Part shown: positions 44,457 through 53,934 of the stretch, one piece after another | How positions within the stretch are numbered: position 1 is the stretch's first letter | Layout of the letters: each line of letters begins with the position of its first letter | DNA from: Dethiothermospora halolimnae | GTDB taxonomy: Bacteria; Bacillota; Clostridia; Tissierellales; VENL01 | Length of the DNA stretch: 64,000 bases | Assembly (NCBI RefSeq): GCF_037577855.1 | Contig: NZ_JBAKFX010000001.1 | Location: 1 to 64,000 of the forward strand | Direction: 5' to 3' | Notes under the pieces: model-generated | Seen by the model: only the letters and a program-made list of their open reading frames with translations | Databases searched by the model: none | Told to the model about the DNA's origin: nothing | Translations under genes and position numbers: made by a program

Positions 44457-45403
44457 TTATCTATATTTACTAAAATTAAGTTTCGATACTATACGGGCTA
44501 AGAAGTTTTCCTTTTTTAGTTCCACTGCCTCATGGACACATAACTCATGACAGCACATACATTCAATGCAAATATTATAATCAATCTTTTTATTATCTGT
44601 ACTAATAGCCTCTACTGGACAACTCTCCACACATACATTACAACCCTTACATTTTTTCATATTAACCTTTGGCTTAGTCTTAAAGAAATCAATAACCTTA
44701 ACTAGTGCATTATAATTCCGTTGTTTAGTGCTTTTATAGCGCTTTGGTAATTTAAAATTATCTAGTTTAGGAATCCTTGTATAGTCACCATCTATCCTTA
44801 TATTCTCCAGTTTACTTTCCCCTATATTTCTTTTTCTAGATCCCCTTAGGATAGGTATATCTTCTATATCCATCCTCAACATATCAATAGCTACAGTATC
44901 TAGTGCTAAGGGATCTGTACTGATTAGAATCTTATTTGCTTTATATACATCTCCTGCAGTTGGCCCTTCTCCCTCCATAGCAGAAATACCATCCATAATA
45001 TGTAGTTGGAATTTTGCTGATTCATGGATATCCGCTATTATTTCACCAAAGTTCTCTGGATTGGGAGCTACCTTATGATATTTCGCCTTTCTCAAACCGG
45101 GTATACACCCAAACACATTTTTCACAGCCCCTGTATAAATACCTGCCGAATGGGTTTTAAGCCTATCCAAACCTCACATCCCTGACTTTTTAAAATCCTT
45201 ATCATTCCCCTGACAAATTCACAGTGGGTCACAGCGGCTGATTCAGGTGGTTTAGGACCAATTAGATTTACCTTTAATAAAACTTTATCCCCTGGATGTA
45301 CAAATGAGTCCCATCCCCCTAATTTTTCTATACCATCATTAATCTTTGACATTAACGTACTTAGATCATATTCCTTACACTCATTAATAACTACCTTACT
45401 CAT
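44457..45403 (-). pseudogene. DUF362 plus 2x[4Fe-4S] ferredoxin protein, deleted and frameshifted
   Basis: The N-terminal part from ATG 45403 (RBS AGGAGGGGG) reads GDKVLLKVNLIGPKPPESAA VTHCEFVRGMIRILKSQGCE VW and then enters a false frame to a stop. The C-terminal part, in another frame, begins LDRLKTHSAGIYTGAVKNVF and ends with ferredoxin clusters CKGCNVCVESCP and CIECMCCHELC. In intact family members the two parts are separated by roughly 80 to 90 residues, so an out-of-frame deletion near 45165 destroyed the gene. The C-terminal ORF has an ATG but no ribosome binding site. Confidence 0.8.
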
Positions 45404-45426
45404 ATTACCCCCTCCTTGCTATTAAG

Positions 45427-45530
45427 TTATTAATTCAATATATTTCCTTAAATTCCTTTATGAACAATGATATATTTGGAATATAATAAAAATAAGCATG
45501 GAGAAAATCCATGCTTATTTTTATTATGCT
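45427..45530. repeat. ~105-bp direct repeat, copy B
   Basis: The partner of 44174-44280. It contains a perfect 15-bp terminator stem (45488-45502 with 45508-45522) that ends the following minus-strand gene. Confidence 0.7.
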
Positions 45531-46129
45531 ACTTCTACCATTTCACAAGTTTTGTTAAAAATTAAAGCCTCTCTTATATCATCAAATCTAATCCATAACC
45601 TTTCGTCATAATCACCACATATATGAGATAATGTAGTATCACAATTTTCTAATCTTTTATCTCTCCAATATAAATTATCATCCTGAATTAAGTTATTTTC
45701 ATATTCATCCATAGCTGCTAAAATAATATCTTCATTTTCTAAAGTATTTCTGTTTCTTTTAACACTATATTCTAATGCTCTATCAATGATAGCTGTTTTC
45801 CCACTTATTTCTCTACCATCTATTTTAGAATAACTATAATCTATTTCAGAATAACTGGACATTTCGTCTATTAGCTTGTAGTAGTGCTTCTCTAAAACTA
45901 AAGATATTAGCCTTGGATTAGCACCCTTATTCAGTAAGATTTCTTGTACATGTTTTGAATTTTCTATTACCTTACTAAAAAAGAGTTCATAATTCACAGG
46001 ATTATCACATTCATATGCAAAGTTTTCTATGTCAGTTAAGGTTTTCTTTGAGTCTTTAGATAATGAAATATTATATAATTTCAAATATCTTTCTAGGTCA
46101 GCAATAACTAAGTTTGGCTTAATTTTCAT
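45524..46129 (-). CDS. Hypothetical protein, all-helical, weak Clp-N-like repeat pattern
   Basis: 201 acidic residues. I do not recognise the family. ANPRLISLVLEKHYYKLIDE and ALEYSVKRNRNTLENEDIIL AAMDEYE have the spacing of Clp N-terminal repeats, a weak resemblance. The ATG overlaps the end of an upstream open frame. The ribosome binding site is poor (GAAGGGA at a long distance), consistent with translational coupling to that frame. Confidence 0.5.
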   Translation of the reverse strand: MKIKPNLVIADLERYLKLYNISLSKDSKKTLTDIENFAYECDNPVNYELFFSKVIENSKHVQEILLNKGANPRLISLVLEKHYYKLIDEMSSYSEIDYSYSKIDGREISGKTAIIDRALEYSVKRNRNTLENEDIILAAMDEYENNLIQDDNLYWRDKRLENCDTTLSHICGDYDERLWIRFDDIREALIFNKTCEMVEVA

Positions 46130-46334
46130 AAACTAATCTATCCCTTCTATAAACTAAATTTTTGATACTTTGATTTATAGCTTGTCCATATTTGTAGATT
46201 TTATTCACATTTAGAATATACTTATTGCATATCTCTTCATCTGAACAAACATCCTCTGCTCCTTCAAATTCTATTCCCTTCTGATGAATTAATAACTCAA
46301 TTCTATATAGATAACAAATATTATTGCAGTAAAT
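46119..46334 (-). other. Upstream open frame, possibly a small or broken gene
   Basis: About 71 codons without an ATG, GTG or TTG in a plausible position, including RIELLIHQKGIEFEGAEDVC and YKYGQAINQSIKNLVYRR. The stop overlaps the ATG at 46129 (ATGAAAATTAA). AAAAGGAGAG lies farther upstream in a different frame, so a frameshifted small gene coupled to the next one is likely. Confidence 0.3.
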
Positions 46335-46431
46335 TTAAAATTTTTTTCTGTTTTTGTTTTCTAAAATCTCTCCTTTTTATTTCGCTAGCATAATTTTTTT
46401 ATTTATCTATCAATTTATATAACTAATAATG

Positions 46432-46524
46432 TATAGTACAATAATTCTATGACCATAATCATAAAATAAGGCGAACTTACGTTCGGAAAAGAGGGTTTGA
46501 ATTTCAATTGTACTATAGTATAAT
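46432..46524 (+). promoter_or_regulatory. Promoter and operator-like repeats of the R-M operon
   Basis: TTGAAT (46497-46502) and TATAAT (46519-46524) are separated by 16 nt. The perfect palindrome TACTATAGTA (46511-46520) occupies the spacer. TATAGTACAAT (46432-46442) is the reverse complement of ATTGTACTATA (46507-46517), a second distal arm that would allow cooperative binding or looping. This suits autorepression by the small protein encoded first. Confidence 0.5.
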
Positions 46525-46557
46525 ATATTTATATTACATATATAGAGGGTGAAATTT

Positions 46558-46773
46558 TTGAATTTTAAAAAGCGTGGTGGCCCTAGAAAAGGAGCCGGAA
46601 GAGTCCCTTTGAAAGATAGTGAAAAAAAGAAGGGAGTCAAAATATACATAACAAATAAAACCAAAGAAGAAATTATTAAGTATGGCTTTGGTAAAAATTT
46701 TTCTACTAAAGCCGTAAATTTAATAAAAGCAGAATTAACGAATAGAAAAAATAAATGTACATTGGAGGAATAA
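46558..46773 (+). CDS. Small basic DNA-binding-type protein, possible R-M control protein
   Basis: 71 residues from TTG 46558, placed by GAGGGTG. An in-frame GTG at 46549 lies inside that site. The N-terminus is very basic and Gly-rich (KKRGGPRKGAGR), followed by VKIYITNKTKEEIIKYGFG, which could form a beta-strand plus two helices like ribbon-helix-helix proteins. It precedes the methyltransferase by 4 nt. A role as regulator of the restriction-modification genes is inferred from position and the palindromes at the promoter. Confidence 0.5.
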   Translation: MNFKKRGGPRKGAGRVPLKDSEKKKGVKIYITNKTKEEIIKYGFGKNFSTKAVNLIKAELTNRKNKCTLEE

Positions 46774-46777
46774 TGAT

Positions 46778-47989
46778 ATGAAAAAGACAGTAGTGGAGCT
46801 TTTTGCCGGAGTGGGCGGTTTTCGTTTAGGATTAGGTAAGGCTTCAAATGAATGGGAATTTGTATGGACTAATCAATGGGAACCAAAACGAAAGTCACAA
46901 CATGCTTTTGAATGTTATACTCAACATTTCAGAAAAACAGATAGTGATATAAATGAGGATATAAATAATATAGATAAGAATATAATCCCAGAACATAGTT
47001 TACTTGTTGGAGGATTTCCCTGCCAAGATTATAGTGTAGCAAGAACAGGAGCTAAGGGTATAGAAGGTAAAAAAGGAGTTCTTTGGTGGAATATATATGA
47101 AATATTAAAACTAAAGAAACCTTCATTTGTATTACTTGAAAATGTAGATAGATTACTAAAGTCACCTAGTAGCCAACGTGGTAGAGATTTTGGTATAATG
47201 CTCGCTTGTTTTGACAAATTAGGTTATTCAGTAGAATGGAGAGTAATAAATGCAGCCGAATATGGTTTCCCCCAAAGGAGAAGAAGAATTTTCATATTTG
47301 CTTTTAAAAATGACACAACATACTCTAAAAAATTCGATGGAGTAAACTTTTATGACTGGGTTCATAATACTGGCTTTTTTCAATCCCAATTTCCAATATT
47401 AAGTGAAAATACAGCACGTTATACCCCTTGTGAAACTAACATTAAATATAATGATTTAGTAGAAGTTTCTGATAATTTTAGCTTTAAATTTTTAAATACA
47501 GGTGCCATGGCTAAAGGTAATATATATACTGAAGAAACACGCCCAAAATTCAATGGGCCTTTTAAAACTTTGGGCGATATTTTAGAAAAAGGTGTTGGCA
47601 GTGAATATTATTTGAATAAGGACTTGGACAAATGGAAATACCTTAAAGGTGCCAAAAAAATTGATAGAGTCAGTAAAGATGGACATAAGTATAGATTCTC
47701 TGAAGGTGCAATAGCTTTTCCTGACCCTCTTGATAAACCTTCAAGAACTATGCTTACAAGTGAATCTTCTAAAAATAGAAGTACCCATATAATTCTAGAT
47801 CCTGAAACAAACAAAAAACGAAAACTTACACCTGTTGAATGCGAGAGATTAAATGGATTTCCTGATAACTGGACAAATACTGGTATGTCACAAAGATTCA
47901 GGTATTTTTGTATGGGAAACGCATTAGTTGTAGGTCTTGTAGAAAAAATGGGAATTCAACTTAATAATATTATAGAAAATGAGAACTAA
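46778..47989 (+). CDS. DNA (cytosine-5) methyltransferase of a type II R-M system
   Basis: 403 residues with the C5-MTase motifs in order: ELFAGVGGFRLGL (I), GGFPCQDYS with catalytic C82 (IV), LLENVDRLL (VI), PQRRRRIFIFAF (VIII), a variable target-recognition region and GNALVVGL (X). It is preceded by GGAGGA. It converges on a Sau3AI-family endonuclease gene, so the expected target is GATC methylated at the cytosine, as in the Sau3AI system. This is inferred from the endonuclease family. Confidence 0.9.
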   Translation: MKKTVVELFAGVGGFRLGLGKASNEWEFVWTNQWEPKRKSQHAFECYTQHFRKTDSDINEDINNIDKNIIPEHSLLVGGFPCQDYSVARTGAKGIEGKKGVLWWNIYEILKLKKPSFVLLENVDRLLKSPSSQRGRDFGIMLACFDKLGYSVEWRVINAAEYGFPQRRRRIFIFAFKNDTTYSKKFDGVNFYDWVHNTGFFQSQFPILSENTARYTPCETNIKYNDLVEVSDNFSFKFLNTGAMAKGNIYTEETRPKFNGPFKTLGDILEKGVGSEYYLNKDLDKWKYLKGAKKIDRVSKDGHKYRFSEGAIAFPDPLDKPSRTMLTSESSKNRSTHIILDPETNKKRKLTPVECERLNGFPDNWTNTGMSQRFRYFCMGNALVVGLVEKMGIQLNNIIENEN

Positions 47990-48014
47990 AAGCTGTAGCT
48001 TTTAGTTCTCATTT
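47977..48014. terminator. Bidirectional terminator shared by methyltransferase and nuclease genes
   Basis: A perfect 18-bp stem (arm AAATGAGAACTAAAAGCT) with a GT loop. It spans the end of the methyltransferase coding sequence and the stop of the convergent gene. Confidence 0.75.
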
Positions 48015-49178
48015 AACTTCAACAAATTTTAATGTTTCAGTATTAACATCATAACTATATTTAATAAGCCTCACATTCATCCATTTGTCAGATACTATTG
48101 GTCTTCTTCCTTTTGTATAGTTTCGAACACAAATTTCATTTTTATAATCTATAACTTTTTTAGGAAAATCATATGCTACAATAAAAGCTTCAATCATCGA
48201 GTAATCCCCAGCGGCATATTCTTGATTAATCCAATCTACATATTTCATAGTCTGGTCTACTGCATCCTTCGTTGCAGTGTCTTTTTTAATTTCGATTAGT
48301 AAATATTTTGATATAGTATCAAACCCCATTATATATCTATAACCGAATATATCTATTTTGTCCATATAATCTATAGGTTTAAATGGGGAAGCTATAACTT
48401 GATGAGAAATATAATCCCAGTGTCCAAATATGTTTTTTTCATCAGAACTTAATACATCAATTATTCCAGCCTCAACAGCCATTTCATGTTTTATAAAATC
48501 TTCTTTAGAACTATATTTTAATATATCTTTTGAAGATACTTTATAATTATAGTCCATTATATTGTTTATCTTATTATGTACATCCTTTTTAAAAGAAAAA
48601 ACATTTTTCTGTGAATAAATATACTCTTCATTACGTTTTAATATTATGTCTCTTAATGCCTTATTTTCTTCATCATCTATCTTTATAAATGAAAGTTTCC
48701 AAAAAGCTCTTAACATTCTAAATCTTTCTGGCTTAAAAGAAAGGATATCATCCATGTCAACTCCATTTATGAAAAAATACGGTGATGGCTCAAAAGTACA
48801 TACTATTCTATTATTTATATTCTCTTTTTTATTAAGTACCATTTTTCCTTTTATATCATTATATCTTTGAACTTCTGGCTCTAATGATTTAGGATAATTT
48901 AAATACTTACACTCTTTAGTATCGGTGTCAACCGAAGTAAGTTTACCTATTCCAAATATTTTTCTGTCACTAAAAAAATAGATGTTGTCACCTGGTTTCA
49001 TACTTAAATAATCTGCAAAAGTTCCCTCATGAGCTGTTAACCATCCCTTCCTATTAGATGGTGGCTTCTGGATTGTACTATAGACTCCATTGTTAATACA
49101 AAATTGTAAGTAAGGATTATCTGCAGGCTGTATTTTCTTTTTCTTAGGTTTCTTTATACTAAAAATATATCCAGCCAT
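48009..49178 (-). CDS. PD-(D/E)XK nuclease-like protein coupled to the restriction gene
   Basis: 389 residues. The N-terminal half resembles a small beta-barrel module (GWLTAHEGTFADYLSMKPGD, IFGIGKLTSVD), EVE/PUA-like in style. The C-terminal half has KIDIFGYRYIMGFDTISKYL followed by LIEIKKDTATKDAVDQTMKY. The D ... E-x-K arrangement is typical of NucS/PD-(D/E)XK nucleases. It begins one base after the stop of the Sau3AI-like gene. Sau3AI systems normally need only one nuclease, so this second one is unusual. It may be a modified-base-dependent or accessory nuclease. Confidence 0.65.
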   Translation of the reverse strand: MAGYIFSIKKPKKKKIQPADNPYLQFCINNGVYSTIQKPPSNRKGWLTAHEGTFADYLSMKPGDNIYFFSDRKIFGIGKLTSVDTDTKECKYLNYPKSLEPEVQRYNDIKGKMVLNKKENINNRIVCTFEPSPYFFINGVDMDDILSFKPERFRMLRAFWKLSFIKIDDEENKALRDIILKRNEEYIYSQKNVFSFKKDVHNKINNIMDYNYKVSSKDILKYSSKEDFIKHEMAVEAGIIDVLSSDEKNIFGHWDYISHQVIASPFKPIDYMDKIDIFGYRYIMGFDTISKYLLIEIKKDTATKDAVDQTMKYVDWINQEYAAGDYSMIEAFIVAYDFPKKVIDYKNEICVRNYTKGRRPIVSDKWMNVRLIKYSYDVNTETLKFVEVK

Positions 49179-49179
49179 A

Positions 49180-50559
49180 TTATACTCCCTCTTTATTTAT
49201 TTCATCTAATACATAACTATTGTTTAACCAAAAACACTGTTTTGTAAATTCTTCACCATTTGGTAATGGATAAGTATCATTTCTATTTCTAGCATGTGGT
49301 CTTACATGTGCCACTCTATTTTCTGAAGGTGACGGAAAATTATTGAACTTTCTTTTTCCTACCCTTCGAATTTCTATACCTTCATTTATAACTTCTACAG
49401 CTCTTCTCCAAACCTTTTTAACTTCATTATCTAAATTCTTTAAGGGCATATTCCAAAACATACCCTTATGCAACCTAAGTACATTATCTTCATCAAATTT
49501 GAAAATAACAAAAAAGAATTTAGTTTCTATAAACATCTCCCTTAATTTAGAACTTGTCCATTTTTCTTGTACAATCTCTTTGAATTTAAAAGTTGGAAAT
49601 GACATATGTTCTTTAATCTTGCCATTTCTTTCTATACGAATTGCCTTTACTTTTATGTTAGCTTTTGCAAATTCTGATGCATTTTTCGTATTTACCCCCA
49701 ACATTCTTAGAGCAACTTTTGAGGCAAAATTCTTTAACCCAGTGTTTTTTACTGAATATTCCTCTGCAAGTTCTTCTACACTTTTTCCATGATTTGAGTT
49801 TATAATATCTAAAACATATTGTTCAAATGTTTTATCTTCCAAATCATTAACATTTTTTATTATAGGTTCATATGTCTTTTTTCCTTTAATCATATAATCA
49901 TTTAAAACATGGGTCATATACTTGTTTTTTAAAGACAATGCCCGCTGCTTTGCCAATTTATCAGAGAAAGGTTGCTTTCTTAATGACCTTTTATTTGCAC
50001 CTTTAGTACATGCACCTAAATAAAAGGTGTCCCCCTCAGATAATTCATGGGCCTTACCTTCTCTTATTTTATTCACTATTTTTTCCCAATCATCTTTAAT
50101 TATTTTTAAGTCTTCTTCAGGATATTCAAATAATTGTGCATATTCTACTGTATAATCTAATCTATTAAGTTCTTTTTTATATAAATAGAAAATAAGAAGC
50201 AATAACTTATTCTTTCTCCAAAATGTACTACTTGCAAAATTTTCATTCACAATATCCATATAATTAATTATATTTAATACAAGTCTTTCTTTGGCAGAAT
50301 ATTTTTTGCCCCTTTTATTCTCTTTAAAAGGAGTTACTTTTAGCTCCACACCAGCTGCATTAAAATCAGGTTCATTATCACTATTAGGTTCATATTTAAA
50401 ATGATACTTTTCAGTAATTTGACCTAACCGCCCTTTTCCTTTATAGTTTTTATATTCATCGGGTAATATTTCTCTAAATGTTTTACCTATTAATTTTTTA
50501 GCATATTCTTCGATTTCAACAGGTGAAGCCTTATCATATGGTAAATCCTTTAATAACAT
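49180..50559 (-). CDS. Sau3AI/MutH-family type II restriction endonuclease
   Basis: 459 residues. The N-terminal MutH-like catalytic domain shows D65 in EPDFNAAG and E72-L-K74 in GVELKVTPF, the PD-(D/E)XK triad of MutH and Sau3AI. The second half is a related helical/MutH-like regulatory domain, as in Sau3AI (about 489 residues). It should cut GATC not protected by the convergent C5-methyltransferase. AAGGGGCG precedes the ATG. Confidence 0.85.
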   Translation of the reverse strand: MLLKDLPYDKASPVEIEEYAKKLIGKTFREILPDEYKNYKGKGRLGQITEKYHFKYEPNSDNEPDFNAAGVELKVTPFKENKRGKKYSAKERLVLNIINYMDIVNENFASSTFWRKNKLLLLIFYLYKKELNRLDYTVEYAQLFEYPEEDLKIIKDDWEKIVNKIREGKAHELSEGDTFYLGACTKGANKRSLRKQPFSDKLAKQRALSLKNKYMTHVLNDYMIKGKKTYEPIIKNVNDLEDKTFEQYVLDIINSNHGKSVEELAEEYSVKNTGLKNFASKVALRMLGVNTKNASEFAKANIKVKAIRIERNGKIKEHMSFPTFKFKEIVQEKWTSSKLREMFIETKFFFVIFKFDEDNVLRLHKGMFWNMPLKNLDNEVKKVWRRAVEVINEGIEIRRVGKRKFNNFPSPSENRVAHVRPHARNRNDTYPLPNGEEFTKQCFWLNNSYVLDEINKEGV

Positions 50560-50790
50560 AACATTCGCCCCTTTTTTAAATAATATATATTTAAACTAAA
50601 ACTTTCATATCAATACATATACATCTTAATTTCTCTTTTACAACTGTTTTTAACCCATATTTCAAGATGATTTTATAGCTTCATTTAATATTAAATATTT
50701 TTCACTTATCATTTTTATTTATAATATAGTTCTCCGCAACTAATCTATCAGAGGTTTTACTATAGATTTCATTTGAATGTAAATGTAATA

Positions 50791-52581
50791 TTATAGTTCT
50801 GGGTTATACATAAATAGACTTGAGACATATGAAAATATAGATATTTCCTCTATCCTTATGTCATGGATAATTCTAATACATGATTTACCAATTTTTTCAT
50901 CCTCTACATATAAGTTTTTTTTATCTTTTTCACTTAAACTTTCTAAAAATTCTTTGATTGTTTTATGTTTATGTTTATTATAATTGCTTTCTTTAATAAT
51001 ATTTAAAGCTGTTATATTATTGAAATATTGAAACATAAACCACCTAATGTATTTCTTGAAATTTATCTTTTCATCGTAATACTCTAGTTGATTAGAAAAA
51101 ATGCATATATCTTTCGATATTACAAGTATATTTATTATCGTTTTGACTTCTCTTGGAGTTATATGCTTCTTTTTGTTGACCCAATCTAAAAATGTATTTA
51201 TAAAAGCCTTCTCTTCTTCTTCGAAAACATCAGAAAATTTATCGTTTTCTTCATATTCTGGCTCTTTAACTTCATATCCACAACTAACTTCATCTATATT
51301 ACTAGAATCTTTAGTATTATCAATTTCATTTAATATATAAGTTATATATCCCCCATATGAAGGTATCGCAGTTAAGTGTATTGGGATATTTATATATTTC
51401 TTTAAATACTCCATTCCAAATTTAATTTTATCTTTATTTTCTATTTTCTCATCAAAATAATGTTTATGATTTTCTGCTAATGAATAACATACAGAGGTAT
51501 AATTAACAGATAATATAATTACTATATCTTCAACTGACAAAAAAAGCTGCAATGCATCAAAAAATTCTGAAATAGTTTTATCTGAGCATCTATCTAATTC
51601 ATCAACCATGACTACTATTTTTTCTTCATTTTTATTTATCCATGCCTTTAATAGTTTTTTTAAATCCTTCTTAATATTTTCACGAAACCCTAAATCTTGT
51701 TTGTAATTTGGTAATTCTATCTTAGAAACAACTCTACTTGATAATGGTTGAATAAATTTTATCTGTTGTTTAATAAATGGTATTAAGATATTTATGATAG
51801 ACATTATAAATGGTATAATTCCTGCTATACCTAAAAATTTATTTTCCAATATGCTTAATGATAAATTCTCACCTTTTAAAAAATATAGCCATACCATAGA
51901 AAGAATAAGCATAATGGCATTTATTACATATTTAGTAATATTTTCTTTTAATCCATCTATTATACTAACTCTTGCAAAGGAAAATTTCGCCCTAAATTTG
52001 TTCAAGTTTTCAAATTTGTCAAATAGCTTCGCTAACATAGACGCCCATATTTTTTGTCGCTCATCATATTCAGATGCATTATATCGTACAACATGCATTT
52101 TATTAATATGATTTCCTCCTATTTTATTGAAACTTTCTATTTCTTTCTCTATGAGATTTAAAAATGATGATTTTCCTTCTCCCCATTCCCCAAAAACTCC
52201 AACATTTAGTGGTGTTTTTGTAGTTTTTTTTGCGATATGTCTTGTTAAAATTTTAGCATATGTATTTCTTGAAAGTTTATCTATATAACTACCTCTATCT
52301 ATAGCTATCATACCTGATTGATACTTTTTACTAAGTTCCTGAAATTTTTTTTCAAACTCTTTTTTTTCAATCTCAGCCCGAATTCTGCGATTTTCTTTAA
52401 GTAGTTTTTCCCTCTCTGAATCTAACTGTGCTATTGCATAATCATCACTATTTTTATAATCTTCATACTGCTCTTCAAAATCACCTTCATAATCTTCATA
52501 TCCATTAATAATATAGCTAATTTCATCACCTATTTCAGTAATTCTTTCTTTATTTTTTTTAATTACATTGTCTTTATCCAA
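50791..52581 (-). CDS. KAP-family membrane P-loop NTPase
   Basis: 596 residues. The N-terminal coiled coil (about 45-90) precedes Walker A GEWGEGKSS (131-139). Two membrane helices (about 220-240 and 250-275) are inserted in the NTPase domain, and Walker B follows as KIVVMVDELDRCSD. This inserted-helix layout defines KAP NTPases, several of which act in phage defence or plasmid exclusion. The start is TTG behind AAAGGGGAAG. It stands alone next to the R-M system, which supports a defence role by association only. Confidence 0.85.
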   Translation of the reverse strand: MDKDNVIKKNKERITEIGDEISYIINGYEDYEGDFEEQYEDYKNSDDYAIAQLDSEREKLLKENRRIRAEIEKKEFEKKFQELSKKYQSGMIAIDRGSYIDKLSRNTYAKILTRHIAKKTTKTPLNVGVFGEWGEGKSSFLNLIEKEIESFNKIGGNHINKMHVVRYNASEYDERQKIWASMLAKLFDKFENLNKFRAKFSFARVSIIDGLKENITKYVINAIMLILSMVWLYFLKGENLSLSILENKFLGIAGIIPFIMSIINILIPFIKQQIKFIQPLSSRVVSKIELPNYKQDLGFRENIKKDLKKLLKAWINKNEEKIVVMVDELDRCSDKTISEFFDALQLFLSVEDIVIILSVNYTSVCYSLAENHKHYFDEKIENKDKIKFGMEYLKKYINIPIHLTAIPSYGGYITYILNEIDNTKDSSNIDEVSCGYEVKEPEYEENDKFSDVFEEEEKAFINTFLDWVNKKKHITPREVKTIINILVISKDICIFSNQLEYYDEKINFKKYIRWFMFQYFNNITALNIIKESNYNKHKHKTIKEFLESLSEKDKKNLYVEDEKIGKSCIRIIHDIRIEEISIFSYVSSLFMYNPEL

Positions 52582-52799
52582 AATTCTTCCCCTTTTCTTT
52601 ATTAATATCTAATAGTACATTGTAATCATTTAATCATATTAGCATCTTAAATTTTCAAATCTTTAATTATTACTTTTTGATGTGTTAAAATATTTTTTTA
52701 TTAATTAACTATTAAGCTATAACTCATTTAAATATTATACTCATATATTCCCTCCTGAAGTGAAATCTTTTATAGTCATAACATTGCCACATACTGAAT
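52582..52799. other. AT-rich gap upstream of the KAP gene
   Basis: I see no gene and no clear hairpin here. It presumably holds the KAP gene promoter. Confidence 0.3.
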
Positions 52800-53090
52800 T
52801 TACACCTTATTTCCTATTCCTCTCATCTCAACCCATTCCCTAAACTCATCTATATTCCTCCCATTAAACAAGAAATACTCTATAGCATACATAATCCTAC
52901 TAACTCCAAATCCCTTTATCTCAATAACCTTATCTAGCTCTTCCACTGACCTATCTCAAATCTTACATACAATTGATCACTACCTTTAGGTATCTCTTCT
53001 ATTCTCTTCTTTTTACTATCTTCATATCTATAACTTGTCCATAATATCTAACACCTAAATCATCTTTAAATAATATATTGGACTAGCTAT
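52800..53090 (-). pseudogene. Decayed coding remnant, possibly a DUF2357/restriction-type nuclease
   Basis: Reading across three minus-strand frames gives a continuous protein-like trace: SNILFKDDLGVRYYGQVIDM KIVKRRE, EIPKGSDQLYVRFEIGQWKS, VEELDKVIEIKGFGVSRIMY AIEYFLFNGRNIDEFREWVE. The pattern of an -E-W- near -YVRFE- then -GV--- resembles nuclease-related DUF2357 proteins, a weak assignment. At least two frameshifts and nonsense codons are present. Confidence 0.4.
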
Positions 53091-53198
53091 AGTTATAGTT
53101 TTTATTATATGTTTTCTAAATCTACATTCTTAAGTTTTATATGATAAAGGTCATTTTTATAATTCAATATAAAAAGTATCCTCTGCTTATCAACTCCA

Positions 53199-53516
53199 TC
53201 ACTCAAAAACCTTAACCAACCTAACCCCATCACTAAATCCCCCACGTTCATCTCTCTTCTTCTTCCTAATCTCCTCTAACTCTTCCCTAGAAACACCTTT
53301 ACTTTCCAAAATCCCATAAATAACTTCTAATATATCCGCCAATTCTTCTATATCATGAGATTCTAAATACTCCTCTACTTCCTCAACTAATTTTTTATTT
53401 AATGAGTCCTTAAGTTCATCACTATTTACAATTTCTACCTCACACTTTTTATTATCATTTCTAATTATCTCAGGTATTTTATCTCTAACTAATTTATTAT
53501 ATATTTTTTCAGCCAT
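53199..53516 (-). CDS. MazG-like/phosphoribosyl-ATP-pyrophosphatase-like protein
   Basis: 105 residues of the all-alpha NTP pyrophosphatase fold. The metal-binding pattern is KLVEEVEEYLES followed by EELADILEVI. MAEKIYNKLVRDKIPEIIR is the usual N-terminus of stand-alone MazG-like proteins, which probably hydrolyse non-canonical nucleotides. The AGGAGG site is just after the stop of the upstream HIT gene, so both are in one operon. Confidence 0.8.
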   Translation of the reverse strand: MAEKIYNKLVRDKIPEIIRNDNKKCEVEIVNSDELKDSLNKKLVEEVEEYLESHDIEELADILEVIYGILESKGVSREELEEIRKKKRDERGGFSDGVRLVKVFE

Positions 53517-53528
53517 ATTGGTTGCCTC

Positions 53529-53903
53529 CTATCCTTTGTATGGTACTAACTGGGGTTTTAAGTTTCTTATTCCACCCCTAGGGTCTTCTACATCCCCTTT
53601 ATATCTAGGTATAATATGTATATGTAGATGCATAATAGTTTGTCCTGCAGCTTCATTTATATTAACTGCAATATTATATCCATCTGGATTATATTTTTTA
53701 TCTAGTAGGTCCCTACACTTATCAATTAATTCTTTTATGGATTGTAGTTCTTCTTTGGTTGCATCAAAATAACTTTGAAAGTGTCTTTTAGGAATTACCA
53801 ACATATGTCCTTCGTTAACAGGGTATTTATCAAATATAGTATAGGCTAAATCATTTTCTACTTTAATATTTAGTTTATCAGTATTACAAAATATACAAGA
53901 CAA
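53529..53903 (-). CDS. HIT-family nucleotide hydrolase
   Basis: 124 residues with CIFCNTD near the N-terminus and the histidine triad HLHIHIIPR near residue 100. The family hydrolyses dinucleoside polyphosphates or nucleoside phosphoramidates. The start is TTG behind AAGGGGG. It is followed after 12 nt by the MazG-like gene, forming a nucleotide-sanitation pair. Confidence 0.85.
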   Translation of the reverse strand: MSCIFCNTDKLNIKVENDLAYTIFDKYPVNEGHMLVIPKRHFQSYFDATKEELQSIKELIDKCRDLLDKKYNPDGYNIAVNINEAAGQTIMHLHIHIIPRYKGDVEDPRGGIRNLKPQLVPYKG

Positions 53904-53934
53904 TCTTTTATCCCCCTTAAAGTGTCATAAATAA

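Noticed and set aside
45122..45170. Programmed frameshift in the DUF362 gene
   Set aside because: The frame change coincides with loss of about 80 to 90 family residues and there is no slippery sequence, so a deletion explains it better.
48009..52581. BREX, Zorya or other named multi-gene defence system
   Set aside because: The diagnostic genes (PglX/PglZ/BrxC, ZorA/B) are absent. Only the R-M system and a lone KAP NTPase can be supported.
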